Assembly (NCBI RefSeq): GCF_945956895.1
Contig: NZ_CAMFJF010000002.1
Span: 1 to 64,000, forward strand
Direction of reading: 5' to 3'
DNA length: 64,000 nt
Origin: an uncultured Allobosea sp.
Lineage (GTDB): Bacteria > Pseudomonadota > Alphaproteobacteria > Rhizobiales > Beijerinckiaceae
This document shows positions 8,078-16,175 of the stretch, in pieces. Every line of letters starts with the position of its first letter. Within the stretch, counting starts at the first letter, position 1. The position numbers were made by a program, and so were the translations under genes. Under the pieces are notes generated by a model. It did no database searches. It had not been told where the DNA came from and saw nothing but the letters and a program-made list of their open reading frames with translations.

Positions 8078-9022
8078 ATGAAGACCACCACCCGCCGCAA
8101 CGAGCTGCTCAGCACCATCGTCATCGACCCGGCCCTGCATCCCGTCATCGACGATCTCGCGGCGCTCGAACGCCTCGTCCCCGCGGCGCCGAGCGAGATC
8201 GAAAGCCTCGCCATCTTCCGCCGCCAGCTGCCGGGTCTCCTGGAGGTCCGTGGTCGGGGCCAGGCTCATACCGAGCAGGTTCGCCGCCTGATCGGGCTGC
8301 TCGCCCGCGAGAAAGACCAGGTCGAGCGCTGGATCGACGTCGCCAACGCGCTGACGATCATGACCAACGCGTCGAATCTGGCGCTGCTCCTGCTGCCGGC
8401 GCGTTCGGAAGACGACGTCTGGGCGGGCGAGCAGTTCGGCCGCAACCTGCTGCGTCACGCGCGTCAGCACGGCGACGGCGAGGAGATCGCGCTGGCCCGC
8501 CGTGCGGTGGGCGAGCTGTCGTCCAAGCCGGGGCATCTGACGCTGCCGACCGGCATCGAGGCGGTTGCCGAGATGATCGAGACGCTTGCGCGGCGTGCCG
8601 GCGCGCTGCAGCCGAAGCCGGAGGCGGCCGATCCCGGCGCTCCGAGCGTCCACACGCTGGAGCAGGCCGAGAGCCTGAAGGTCTACTTCGATGCCGCGCC
8701 TGATCTCGCCGGCCTGTTCGGCGGCGCCCAGAGGGTGCTGGCGCTGGTCGACCGGCTGCGCGGCATTGCCGAGCCGGACGCTGTCACTGCCGATGCGATC
8801 GAAGGCGGGCTGATCCTGGCCTATGCCAGGCTGATCCGCGTCGCGCTCTGGCCGGCACGCTACTACGACGACGTCTCCGCGAAGATCGCCGCGCGCGATC
8901 TCGTCCGCGCCCGCGATGCCGATCCAGGCCATCTCGGTGCGCTCTGGGAGATCGCCTTCGGCCAGGGCGAGACTATCGCCGGGCAGAGCAGCCGCTTCCT
9001 CCATGTCGATGAGCACGACTGA
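8078..9022 (+). CDS. Four-copy island family protein, member 3 (314 aa)
   Basis: A soluble helical protein. It pairs closely with the next gene (9150): ALTIMTNASNLALLLLP, FDAAPDLAGLFGGAQRVLAL and GGLILAYARLIRVALWPAR align with the same blocks there. The last block also aligns with the second WP block of the genes at 2455 and 3573. The N-terminal LRPV/LDEL-type helices are shared only with member 4. The start at 8078 has a gaagg site. I do not recognise a function. It is ended by a strong GC-rich terminator. Confidence 0.75.
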   Translation: MKTTTRRNELLSTIVIDPALHPVIDDLAALERLVPAAPSEIESLAIFRRQLPGLLEVRGRGQAHTEQVRRLIGLLAREKDQVERWIDVANALTIMTNASNLALLLLPARSEDDVWAGEQFGRNLLRHARQHGDGEEIALARRAVGELSSKPGHLTLPTGIEAVAEMIETLARRAGALQPKPEAADPGAPSVHTLEQAESLKVYFDAAPDLAGLFGGAQRVLALVDRLRGIAEPDAVTADAIEGGLILAYARLIRVALWPARYYDDVSAKIAARDLVRARDADPGHLGALWEIAFGQGETIAGQSSRFLHVDEHD

Positions 9023-9056
9023 CAGCCGCGCCAACAGCTCAGCAGGAAAGAATAGG

Positions 9057-9081
9057 AAGGCGCGCCTGCGTGGCGCGCCTT
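9057..9081 (+). terminator. Hairpin terminator after family member 3
   Basis: A perfect 10-bp stem (aaggcgcgcc at 9057-9066 with ggcgcgcctt at 9072-9081) and a TGCGT loop, ending in ttcg. Confidence 0.7.
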
Positions 9082-9107
9082 TCGTCATGGCGAAGACGGG
9101 AGGTGAA

Positions 9108-9128
9108 GGGGCGGACAGGCCGACCCCT
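9108..9128 (+). promoter_or_regulatory. Shared island leader motif, copy D
   Basis: ggggcgg/ccg-a-cccc can form a stem across the acagg loop (9108-9127). The acccctcaggac string identical to copy C follows, 22 bases before the ATG at 9150. Confidence 0.45.
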
Positions 9129-9149
9129 CAGGACAATAGGTTCAAGACC

Positions 9150-10091
9150 ATGACGGATACCGCCGGTACCCTCCGCGATCTGACGCTCGCAACGACGAGG
9201 TTGCGTCCCATTCTCGACGAGCTCGCCCGGCTCGAGACGCAGCTTCCAGACATACCTGATGATCAGGAGCGCCATGCCGCGCTGCTCGAGCGGCTCCCGC
9301 CACTCCTCGATCTGCGCGGCCGGGCGTTGGTTCATGCGCAGCAGTACGAGCGCTTCCTCGCGCTCGCCGAGGCCGATCCCTCCGCCCTCGAGGACCGCGT
9401 CAACACCGGTAATGCGCTCGCAATCCTTTCGCATGCCGCGGAGATTGCGATGCTGCTCGTGCCGCCGGGCTCTCCCGAGGACGACTTCGCACGAGCCATG
9501 CTGGCGAAGGAGCGGGCCCGACAGTACCGCGCCGATGGCGACGGCCGTCACGATCCAGCGCTGATGAAACGTGCGCTGCGGGCGACCGTTCGGTCGGGCG
9601 GCATGCGGCTGGTGATCGGCGCGCGCATTCCGGTCGGCATGGAGATGGCGGCACGACGCTTCCGCGGGGAAGTCCTGCCGGAACGGGACGAGAACGAGAC
9701 CGGTCCCGGCGTCTACCACCTCGAAGACGCGCATGCGCTGGAGACCTGGTTCAACGCGCCTCCGGATCTCACAGCCTTGCTCGACAATACATGGCGCCTC
9801 TTCGCCGCCATCGACGCCTGGTCGGAGCCCGTGCAGCCCGGGCCGTCCTGGTACGCGGCCCGGCGCGGTGCTCTGATCCTCGCCTATGCCCGGCTCTGCC
9901 GCATCGGGCTGTGGCCGGCACGCAGCTCCGGCCACCTGGTCGCGAAGATGGAGGTAGAGCGGCTCGTCTCCGGACGCACCGCCGATCCCGATTTCATGCG
10001 GGCCCTCGTCGAGATCGCGCTCGGCGTCGGGCGCCGCATCGCCCGGCAGGGGCCGCCCTTCGTGACGGTTCTCGGCGGCGTCGAGCTGTGA
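9150..10091 (+). CDS. Four-copy island family protein, member 4 (313 aa)
   Basis: A paralogue of the gene at 8078, with ALAILSHAAEIAMLLVP, FNAPPDLTALLDNTWRLFAA and GALILAYARLCRIGLWPARS as matching blocks. An upstream in-frame extension exists, but the ATG at 9150 matches the start of member 3 and lies at the expected distance from the leader. It ends 8 bases before the AAA ATPase gene, so unlike the other members it is not followed by a terminator and is likely co-transcribed with the ATPase. That link suggests the family may partner an AAA machine (inference). Confidence 0.75.
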   Translation: MTDTAGTLRDLTLATTRLRPILDELARLETQLPDIPDDQERHAALLERLPPLLDLRGRALVHAQQYERFLALAEADPSALEDRVNTGNALAILSHAAEIAMLLVPPGSPEDDFARAMLAKERARQYRADGDGRHDPALMKRALRATVRSGGMRLVIGARIPVGMEMAARRFRGEVLPERDENETGPGVYHLEDAHALETWFNAPPDLTALLDNTWRLFAAIDAWSEPVQPGPSWYAARRGALILAYARLCRIGLWPARSSGHLVAKMEVERLVSGRTADPDFMRALVEIALGVGRRIARQGPPFVTVLGGVEL

Positions 10092-10099
10092 GGCCGGTC

Positions 10100-11320
10100 A
10101 TGAGCAGCGTGACGCCAACCACATCCGAGGACGACGAGGCCGAGTTCGTCCGGTCCTGGCGCGATCACGAGAATCGGGTCCTGCTCAGCCATCTGCGCCG
10201 GCAACGTGCCGACGGCCCTGAGCCTAAACAGCACAAGCCCGCCCCTGAGCCGGCTTTGGCCGTTCCACCGAGTGGTCCCTCGATCGCAATCTTCGACAGG
10301 GCCGCGCTGCTCAAGCAGATTAGGATTGCCGATGGCCACCCGTCTGCCGAGGACGAAGCACCCGTCGCCTCTGTCTCCAGCGACGAGCAGCCGCGGCTGG
10401 CGCAGTTGCGCGCGCTCGCCAACGTGGATCCGCTGCGCCGCCTCGTGGTCGCCGACGCCGGCATGCGCGAGCGCCTCGCCCGATTGCGCGAGGAATGCCC
10501 CGGCTTCAGCGGAGTCATCGCCCTGGTCGAGCGAGCCGTCGCGCTCTCCGCCATCGCCGGTACCGGCATCGCCTTCCCGCCGCTCCTGCTCGTCGGCCCA
10601 CCTGGGCTGGGCAAGACCCACTTCTCCTGCCGGCTCGCTGCTGCGCTCAGTGTCGAGCAGCATGCCTTCAGCTGTGCGACCAACTCCGACGCGCAGGCGC
10701 TTCTCATCGGTCACCCGCCAACCTGGCGCGGGGCCCGGATGGGTGTGCTGACCGAAGCGCTGCTCAGCGGCGAGACCGGAAATCCCCTGATTGTCCTCGA
10801 TGAAATCGACAAGTTCGTCACCCATTCGACCGAGAAGCCCTACAACAGCCTTCTCGCGGTGCTCGAGCCGGAAAACGCCTGCGCTCTCGTCGATGAGTAT
10901 CTGCGCATCCCGTTTGACCTCTCGCGCTGCCTGATCGTCGCGACCGCCAACGATATCGATCTCCTGCCGGGCTTCATCCAGGACCGCTTCCTGGTGGTGA
11001 CGGTGACGCCGCCTGACGGCACCATACTGCGGGCGATCGCCAGCCGCATCGCCGCCGACATCATCGCCGCGCATGGTCACGCCTTTGCTCAGCCGGATGA
11101 TCGCGTCGTGGCGCGGCTCGCCAGCGCCAATCCGCGCGGAATACGCCGGCTCGTCACCCTCGCGCTCGGCTTCGCCGCCGAGGCCGGACGCCGCTATGTC
11201 GTCACCACCGACATAGAAGCCGCCGAGGCGATCCTGCTCGCCGGCATGGAGGGCGCGAGGAAGCCGATCGGGTTCATCCCGCCAAGGCGGAAGGGCGAAG
11301 GCGAACGGGAATGTGGGTGA
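10100..11320 (+). CDS. Lon-like AAA+ ATPase, 406 aa
   Basis: An N-terminal region of about 130 low-complexity and helical residues is followed by an AAA+ module. Walker A is VGPPGLGKTHF near residue 165, Walker B is LIVLDEIDKF near 230, the sensor-1 segment is LIVATANDIDLLP near 280, and IQDRF supplies the probable arginine finger near 293. The module most resembles the ATPase core of Lon proteases, but there is no Lon protease domain or Lon N-domain. It therefore probably remodels a protein or nucleoprotein rather than degrading it. It starts 8 bases after family member 4 and shares its transcript. A C-terminal basic tail is present. Confidence 0.8.
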   Translation: MSSVTPTTSEDDEAEFVRSWRDHENRVLLSHLRRQRADGPEPKQHKPAPEPALAVPPSGPSIAIFDRAALLKQIRIADGHPSAEDEAPVASVSSDEQPRLAQLRALANVDPLRRLVVADAGMRERLARLREECPGFSGVIALVERAVALSAIAGTGIAFPPLLLVGPPGLGKTHFSCRLAAALSVEQHAFSCATNSDAQALLIGHPPTWRGARMGVLTEALLSGETGNPLIVLDEIDKFVTHSTEKPYNSLLAVLEPENACALVDEYLRIPFDLSRCLIVATANDIDLLPGFIQDRFLVVTVTPPDGTILRAIASRIAADIIAAHGHAFAQPDDRVVARLASANPRGIRRLVTLALGFAAEAGRRYVVTTDIEAAEAILLAGMEGARKPIGFIPPRRKGEGERECG

Positions 11321-11382
11321 GAACGGGAATGCCCCCGGGAAACCTCGGCCGACAAGAGCAAAGAAGATAGACGACGAAGACG

Positions 11383-12234
11383 ATGACGATGACCAGCATT
11401 CCGGGCACAACGCCCCGCCCTCTCCGCAGGATCCAGCCGATCGGCAGCGCCGCCGCCGTCACCTGCTACGTCAGGACCCAATGGCCCCGCATCGGCGGCC
11501 CCGGCATCCGCCCCCTCCCCGATACTGCCTTCACCAATGCGGCCTTCATCGAGCGCTACGAACCGGGGATCTGGACCTATCCCTATCTCGCGTGCTGCGG
11601 AGCGGATTTCGACAGGCCCGAGCTGGCGAGCGGCCTGAAGAGTGTCGCCGACCGGTTGCATATGCCAATCTACAAGCTCTCGGCGACAGAACTCGCCGAT
11701 CCGCGCCGCAGGCTCGAAGCTCTGAACCGGATGCGCTATGCCTCCCATGTCCTGAAATCCGAGGGTTACGAGCGGCAGCCGGGCTTCCAGGACTGGACGT
11801 TCCAGCAGTTCCTGCCCCGCCGGGAGCCCCTGCCCGGCTCGCCGGTCAGCCTCGATGGCCATCTCTTCGCGCTGCGGCGCCCCCATGATCTCAGCAAGCG
11901 CGTCTTCGAGAAGCTGCTGCACTACCGGATGCGGAATGCGAGCCTGAACAGCTTCCTCCTGACGCCGGCCGGGCGCGAGCATTGCGCCATGCTCGGCCTC
12001 GTGCCCGAAGAGCAGCAGCGCTGGACGATCTACCGCTTCGGCCGGACTGCGCGCATCGACAAGGCCGAGGAGCTCTACATCTTCCGCCCCGACGGCGAGG
12101 ATTCAGACAGGCTCCTCATCATCCTCGAGCGCCTCATCCATGACTGGGTCATAGGCAGGATCGCTCGCCTGCCCGCCAGCTGGCGCGATCGCAGCCAGTA
12201 TTCCCGGCGTTGGTCAGGACGCGGCACCGCCTGA
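11383..12234 (+). CDS. Hypothetical island protein, 283 aa
   Basis: I recognise no family. The product is soluble, with an aromatic N-terminal half (WPRIGG, GIWTYPYLACCG) and conserved-looking blocks ADRLHMPIYKLSATELADPR and YRMRNASLNSFLLTPAG. It follows the AAA ATPase by 62 bp. The start could be ATG 11383 or 11389. The last 21 bases overlap the 3' end of the convergent RepA-like gene. Confidence 0.6.
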   Translation: MTMTSIPGTTPRPLRRIQPIGSAAAVTCYVRTQWPRIGGPGIRPLPDTAFTNAAFIERYEPGIWTYPYLACCGADFDRPELASGLKSVADRLHMPIYKLSATELADPRRRLEALNRMRYASHVLKSEGYERQPGFQDWTFQQFLPRREPLPGSPVSLDGHLFALRRPHDLSKRVFEKLLHYRMRNASLNSFLLTPAGREHCAMLGLVPEEQQRWTIYRFGRTARIDKAEELYIFRPDGEDSDRLLIILERLIHDWVIGRIARLPASWRDRSQYSRRWSGRGTA

Positions 12235-13398
12235 CCGGTGTACAGCCGACATGCGTGACAATGTCTGCTCGAAGGCATCGTGCAGAAACCGCATCGTCTC
12301 AGCTGCGGCGCTGGTGTCCTCAGGCTCAGGAGCATTCATAGCCTGGCGTTCAAACTCCTCGCGTTCGGCACAGTCTCTCTCGGTCGCCAGGCGCTCTTCG
12401 TGAGCATTGTGATCGTTGTGATTGCTGTGATCGCCAGCGCCCCGCCATGCCGACGTCTCCGTGCGGAGGCTGTAGCGCCCGCGCGCAACCCGGACGATCT
12501 CACCGTTATCCACCATGGATTTGAGAAGCTGCCGCACCGCGTCAGCCCCCTGCCCGGTCGCGTCCTCGACCTCCTTTGCGGATAGCGGACTCGGGCTCTC
12601 GGCCAGCAAGACCTTGATCCGATCGCGTTCGGGATGGGCGCTGGTCGCCGGGCTAGGCTGGGCCAGACGCCAGCGCTTCGCCAGATTGTCGAAAGCCAGC
12701 TCTGACTCGACCTCGTCGATGTCGCGCCCCCGCGCGAGCAGACGGGTCCCGCCTCGGCCCTTGTCGAGCACGATCAAGGTATCCGATGCACCCTGGAACC
12801 CTGCCGAGCCCGTCATGCGCTCGAACGGGTCACCGCCCGATTTGCGCAGATGGTGGATCAGCAGGATGCCGATATCCCTCTCCCGCGCGAGCTTCTGCAA
12901 CGCGGTAAGGTCGTCATAGTCTCTGGCATAACCCGCTTGCGGCCCATGGCCCGCACGGATTTTCTGGAAGACATCGATGATGATCAAGCGCGCCTCGGGC
13001 GTTCCCTCGATCCATTGGCGAAGCCGGGGGACCGTATCGGCGTCCATCCGTGGCCACTCCGTCTCGAAGAACAGGTTGGCTGGCCAAGCCGGCCCCGCCC
13101 CCAGCATCTGCTCGATGCGATGCTGCAGCCGCCTCTGGCTGTCCTCGAGGGCGAGATAGAGGACCGCTCCCTTCGCACAACGGTTTTTCCGCTCGTCGAG
13201 ACAGGCGACACCACGGGCGACCGACAAGGCGATATCCAGCGCCAGCCAACTCTTCCTGGCCTTCGGAGCCCCCGCCAGGATGGTCAAACCGGTCGGAATC
13301 AGTCCCTCGACAATGAACTTGAGCGGGGCGAACGCCCGCTGCTTCAGCTCGTCTGCGCTGATCGGCCCATCTGTCGTTGCCACTCCGGCTGCTTCCAT
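12214..13398 (-). CDS. RepA-like RecA-fold ATPase with winged-helix tail (394 aa)
   Basis: Walker A is GAPKARKSWLALDIAL near residue 43; the usual second glycine is Arg, which I recall from other plasmid and phage RepA-type ATPases. A Walker B-like LIIIDVFQKIRA follows, then ILLIHHLRKSGG and MTGSAGFQGASDTLIVLDK, the signature order of RSF1010-RepA/AAA_25 helicases. The C-terminal part (LSAKEVEDATGQGADAVRQL...) is a winged helix. Start ATG 13398 is preferred over the GTG at 13416 because a gggag site precedes it. The role is probably replication of the excised element or its maintenance. It lies between the recombinase and the rest of the cargo. Confidence 0.8.
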   Translation of the reverse strand: MEAAGVATTDGPISADELKQRAFAPLKFIVEGLIPTGLTILAGAPKARKSWLALDIALSVARGVACLDERKNRCAKGAVLYLALEDSQRRLQHRIEQMLGAGPAWPANLFFETEWPRMDADTVPRLRQWIEGTPEARLIIIDVFQKIRAGHGPQAGYARDYDDLTALQKLARERDIGILLIHHLRKSGGDPFERMTGSAGFQGASDTLIVLDKGRGGTRLLARGRDIDEVESELAFDNLAKRWRLAQPSPATSAHPERDRIKVLLAESPSPLSAKEVEDATGQGADAVRQLLKSMVDNGEIVRVARGRYSLRTETSAWRGAGDHSNHNDHNAHEERLATERDCAEREEFERQAMNAPEPEDTSAAAETMRFLHDAFEQTLSRMSAVHRSGGAAS

Positions 13399-13479
13399 CG
13401 AATTCCACTCCCGCACGTCGGCATGACCGTGGCAGATGCGGATAAAAAGTGATGGTGACAGTTGCCTAAAATGCGACGG

Positions 13480-15066
13480 TTATAGCCAATCGCTATTCGA
13501 GGTCAGTGTTCCCAGTATCTCGAGCGATGCCGGTGTCCTCAGTTCGACGTCGATCTTATTGAAAATGAGCGCCAGGGTCCCATCTTGCTTGCACCGCAGC
13601 TGGAACATCAGATCCTTGAGAACCTGGTTCGCTGCCGCGCGGAGAGCAAAGCGCTGTTCAGCAGGCAGTCGGTGCGCTTTTGCGGCCTCGCGCAATATGC
13701 TCCGTCGATTTGAAGCGGATGGCTCTTGCTGAGCAGCTTCCAATTCCTGCTGGGCATCAATTAGGGCTTGCTTTGCGATGCTGCGCTCGTCCTCGCGTTG
13801 ATTCAAGCGATGCCGCACATTCTGGCTTTCTCCCACTTCAAGAGCGTCGAGCAGGCGGTCGATTGTCACGTCGAGCGACTGGCAGCGCATTTCGAGAACC
13901 GCAATCTTTTCCCGGATCTCCCGATCTTCCACCGGATCCCATTTCGGCTCGTACATCATTCCCGTGCGCAGCACTTCGACCTCCGCTTGCGCATAGGGGA
14001 TGGTTCGGCGGTTAACACAATTTCCACTCCGCTCGCCGGAACATCTCAGCACAGGCGAAGACCGAGATCCGCGGTCGCGATAATTCATGGGTGACCCACA
14101 AACGTCGCAATAAGCCAGCCCCGACAGGAGGTTGCTGAACAACGTCCCCCGCCTTCCACCAGCGTTCCCAGGTCCTGATCGGCGTCTGGCGTCGGAGGCC
14201 CGCCTGGCGTCCAGCCATAGCGCTCGAGGAACGACGGGAGGGTAATAATCCTCAATCACGTCCCCGACCGACGAGCGTACGGTTTTTACGCGTCCGCCTT
14301 CGACGATCTTGTGCGTGCTCTTTGGTTGGAACCGCCCGATCACAGCTTCGCTGTCGGTGATCTTTTGGACAGTGCCTCCGTGCCACTGCCGGCCTCCGCC
14401 CCAAGGCTTAATTCCATCCTTGTTGAGGCGGCGGGCGATCGTGTCGCGTCCAAAACCCTCCACGAGCTCGCTGAAAATTCGAACGACGACCGCCGCACGC
14501 TCAGGTATGATCTGAAAATGCACCTTATCATCCGCAAGAGTGAGCCACGACGGCGATCGTGCGGTCATCTTTCGCTCGGTGTTCGTCCTCTTTCTCACCC
14601 ATGACGCTCGTAGCCGGTGGGACTTCCTGGCGCTTTCCTCATGGGCGCGCGACATGACGGCGAGACTGATAACGAGCTGAGTCCAATCACGGTCGATCCT
14701 GTCCTTCGAAAAAATGTAGTCGTCGCCAACTGTCGCGATGGTGATGCCCGCATTGATGATCTCCATGAACATCGTCAGTGCGGTCGCGACGGTCCCCCGC
14801 GACAGGCGATCAAGCGATTCGACCAAAAGGTACGAACCCTTCGGAATTTCTCCTGCTCTCGTCTTTGCGAGAAATGCCGCCAGTGCCCCACTTTGGCTGT
14901 TCGACCCGTCAAAAGCCGAGACACCAAGGTCTCTGAGCGAAGAGTCGAGCTCGAGATCATGCCGGGCGGCAAATGCCTCGGACAGCTCAAGCTGGCGGGT
15001 CAGCGAGTCTCCCTTGAGCTGCCGGCTGGAACTCATTCGAATATAAGAGAAAGCCCTGGTTTTCAT
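13480..15066 (-). CDS. Large serine recombinase (site-specific integrase)
   Basis: The N-terminal resolvase domain has the catalytic SYIRMSSSRQLKGDSLTRQ block (nucleophile Ser near residue 11) and VESLDRLSRG. A recombinase domain follows (RRLNKDGIKPWGGGRQWHGG), then a zinc ribbon (CDVCGSPMNY ... RCSG) and a C-terminal coiled coil around 380-460. This is the layout of large serine integrases that act alone for integration and need a directionality factor for excision. The start MKTRAF (15066) fits the family; ATG 15081 is also possible. The coding GC is lower than in its neighbours, which supports recent transfer. It abuts the comEC break at 15093. Confidence 0.95.
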   Translation of the reverse strand: MKTRAFSYIRMSSSRQLKGDSLTRQLELSEAFAARHDLELDSSLRDLGVSAFDGSNSQSGALAAFLAKTRAGEIPKGSYLLVESLDRLSRGTVATALTMFMEIINAGITIATVGDDYIFSKDRIDRDWTQLVISLAVMSRAHEESARKSHRLRASWVRKRTNTERKMTARSPSWLTLADDKVHFQIIPERAAVVVRIFSELVEGFGRDTIARRLNKDGIKPWGGGRQWHGGTVQKITDSEAVIGRFQPKSTHKIVEGGRVKTVRSSVGDVIEDYYPPVVPRALWLDARRASDARRRSGPGNAGGRRGTLFSNLLSGLAYCDVCGSPMNYRDRGSRSSPVLRCSGERSGNCVNRRTIPYAQAEVEVLRTGMMYEPKWDPVEDREIREKIAVLEMRCQSLDVTIDRLLDALEVGESQNVRHRLNQREDERSIAKQALIDAQQELEAAQQEPSASNRRSILREAAKAHRLPAEQRFALRAAANQVLKDLMFQLRCKQDGTLALIFNKIDVELRTPASLEILGTLTSNSDWL

Positions 15067-15092
15067 ATCTTTGCGTAGCATAATTTTGAAGG

Positions 15093-15115
15093 TCAGAAAA
15101 CCACATCAATTGTGA
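15093..15115. other. Putative right attachment junction within comEC
   Basis: On the minus strand comEC reads normally through GIYHIVTI and then turns into DVVF and a stop. The usual ComEC continuation is VTISG-hydrophobic-HM. The switch from gene to element therefore falls around 15104-15113 (sequence ACATCAATTGTGACG), which should contain the crossover core. Defining the exact core needs the other junction. Confidence 0.65.
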
Positions 15116-16022
15116 CGATATGGTAGATGCCAGCGGCGCGCAGGTCGTTGTTGGTGGCCTCGGTGATCAGGCCGCGCTTGCCGGTGACGAGCGCGGCGGC
15201 GACCGCCCCGCCCTGCCCGCCTCCGACATCGGCGATGCGCCGGGTCAAGGTATTGCGGGCCCGGTCGATCATCACGTCGATGGCGAGGCGCGTCGGCATC
15301 GGGTAAGGCGCCGGCGCCAGCGCGATCTTGCCGGAAATGCTGCCGACGGCGCCGATCCCGCGGAAGAAGGCATCGCGGCCGAAATCATAACCGCCCGCTC
15401 GCGCCGGCCCCGGTGGCGGCAGCAACCGCGCGGTCGCCGCGATATGGTCGCCGGGTGCCACCGCGCCGGAACGCATGCTCACACGGACGCGTTTCGGCCG
15501 CTGGTCCTGAGGCACATTGGCGAGATCCGTCACCAGCAGCACGATCCGCGCGCCGCTGTCGCGGGCTTCGACGTTCTCGACAAAGCCCGAGAGCTTGCCG
15601 ATGCGCGAGCGCTCCAGCATCGGCGCGGCGATATCGGCCGTGCGCCAGACCCCGGCAGCGAATCCCGCGAAGGCGGCCGCCGCCGCGAGGCAGGCTATCG
15701 ATGCGAAACGGCGCAGGCGCAAGGCGAAGGCCGCCGCCCCGCTCAGGGCCAGGCCGAGCAGGGGCGCCCATAATGCCGGCTCACGATCGGCGGCGAAGTA
15801 GAGCAAGATGCCGACGCCCATCGCGATGGGCAGCCAGAGGAACGGGCGGCGCCGTTCGACCTCCAGCGCGAATCCCTGCTGCAGACGAAGCCAAAGCTGC
15901 CGAAGCAACGAGCCTAGACTTGCCGCCAGCGTGACCGGTGAGCCGAGACGAGCCGGCAAGGCATCGACGCGCGCGCCGCGCCGGCCCTGTGCCTGCCCCT
16001 GCCCCGGCGGCGCCGGCTGCAT
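15093..16022 (-). pseudogene. comEC: ComEC DNA-uptake channel protein, 5' part, interrupted by the island
   Basis: The first 305 residues look like ComEC. There is a membrane-anchored N-terminus with hydrophobic segments near 45-120, a DUF4131 beta domain (VENVEARDSGARIVLLVTDL), and the beginning of the competence channel domain (AALVTGKRGLITEATNNDLR, then AAGIYHIVTI). Full ComEC is about 700 residues, so more than half, including most channel helices, is missing. The remainder should lie beyond the other end of the island, left of this window. It is divergent from gltX, the standard position in Hyphomicrobiales. Confidence 0.85.
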
Positions 16023-16175
16023 CGCCCGCTCTCCCCCCTGCCGGCGCTGCGATTTGACCGCTTAGCGTTTCCGGCAAAGCCATGTTACAGGGCGCGCGCC
16101 GGTTGTCATGTCCGACCTGGCGCCATCCCCTGTCTTGCCCCGGACGGCCGCGCCGCCCGGCCGGAGTTTCCTCCC

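Larger units (their letters stand above)
1..15110. mobile_element. Right-hand part of a genomic island integrated in comEC
   Basis: The stretch ends at a large serine recombinase whose gene begins about 30 bases from a comEC gene that stops abruptly inside a conserved segment. Large serine integrases typically sit at one end of their element and often target conserved genes. Everything to the left is accessory: two recombinase types, XRE regulators, secreted and unknown proteins, AAA ATPases and a four-copy protein family. The left boundary and the rest of comEC are not in the window. No conjugation, phage structural or relaxase gene is visible here, so the class of element (ICE, IME or prophage-like) stays open. 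Confidence 0.8.

Noticed and set aside
9681-9695. GAAC-N7-GAAC motif, a possible LexA box
   Set aside because: It lies inside the coding sequence of family member 4 at no promoter position; a single such match is expected by chance in 64 kb of GC-rich sequence.
15781-16083. Alternative upstream start or frame for comEC
   Set aside because: The frame differs from that of the recognisable ComEC segments, so using it would require a frameshift; the ATG at 16022 already gives a plausible N-terminus.
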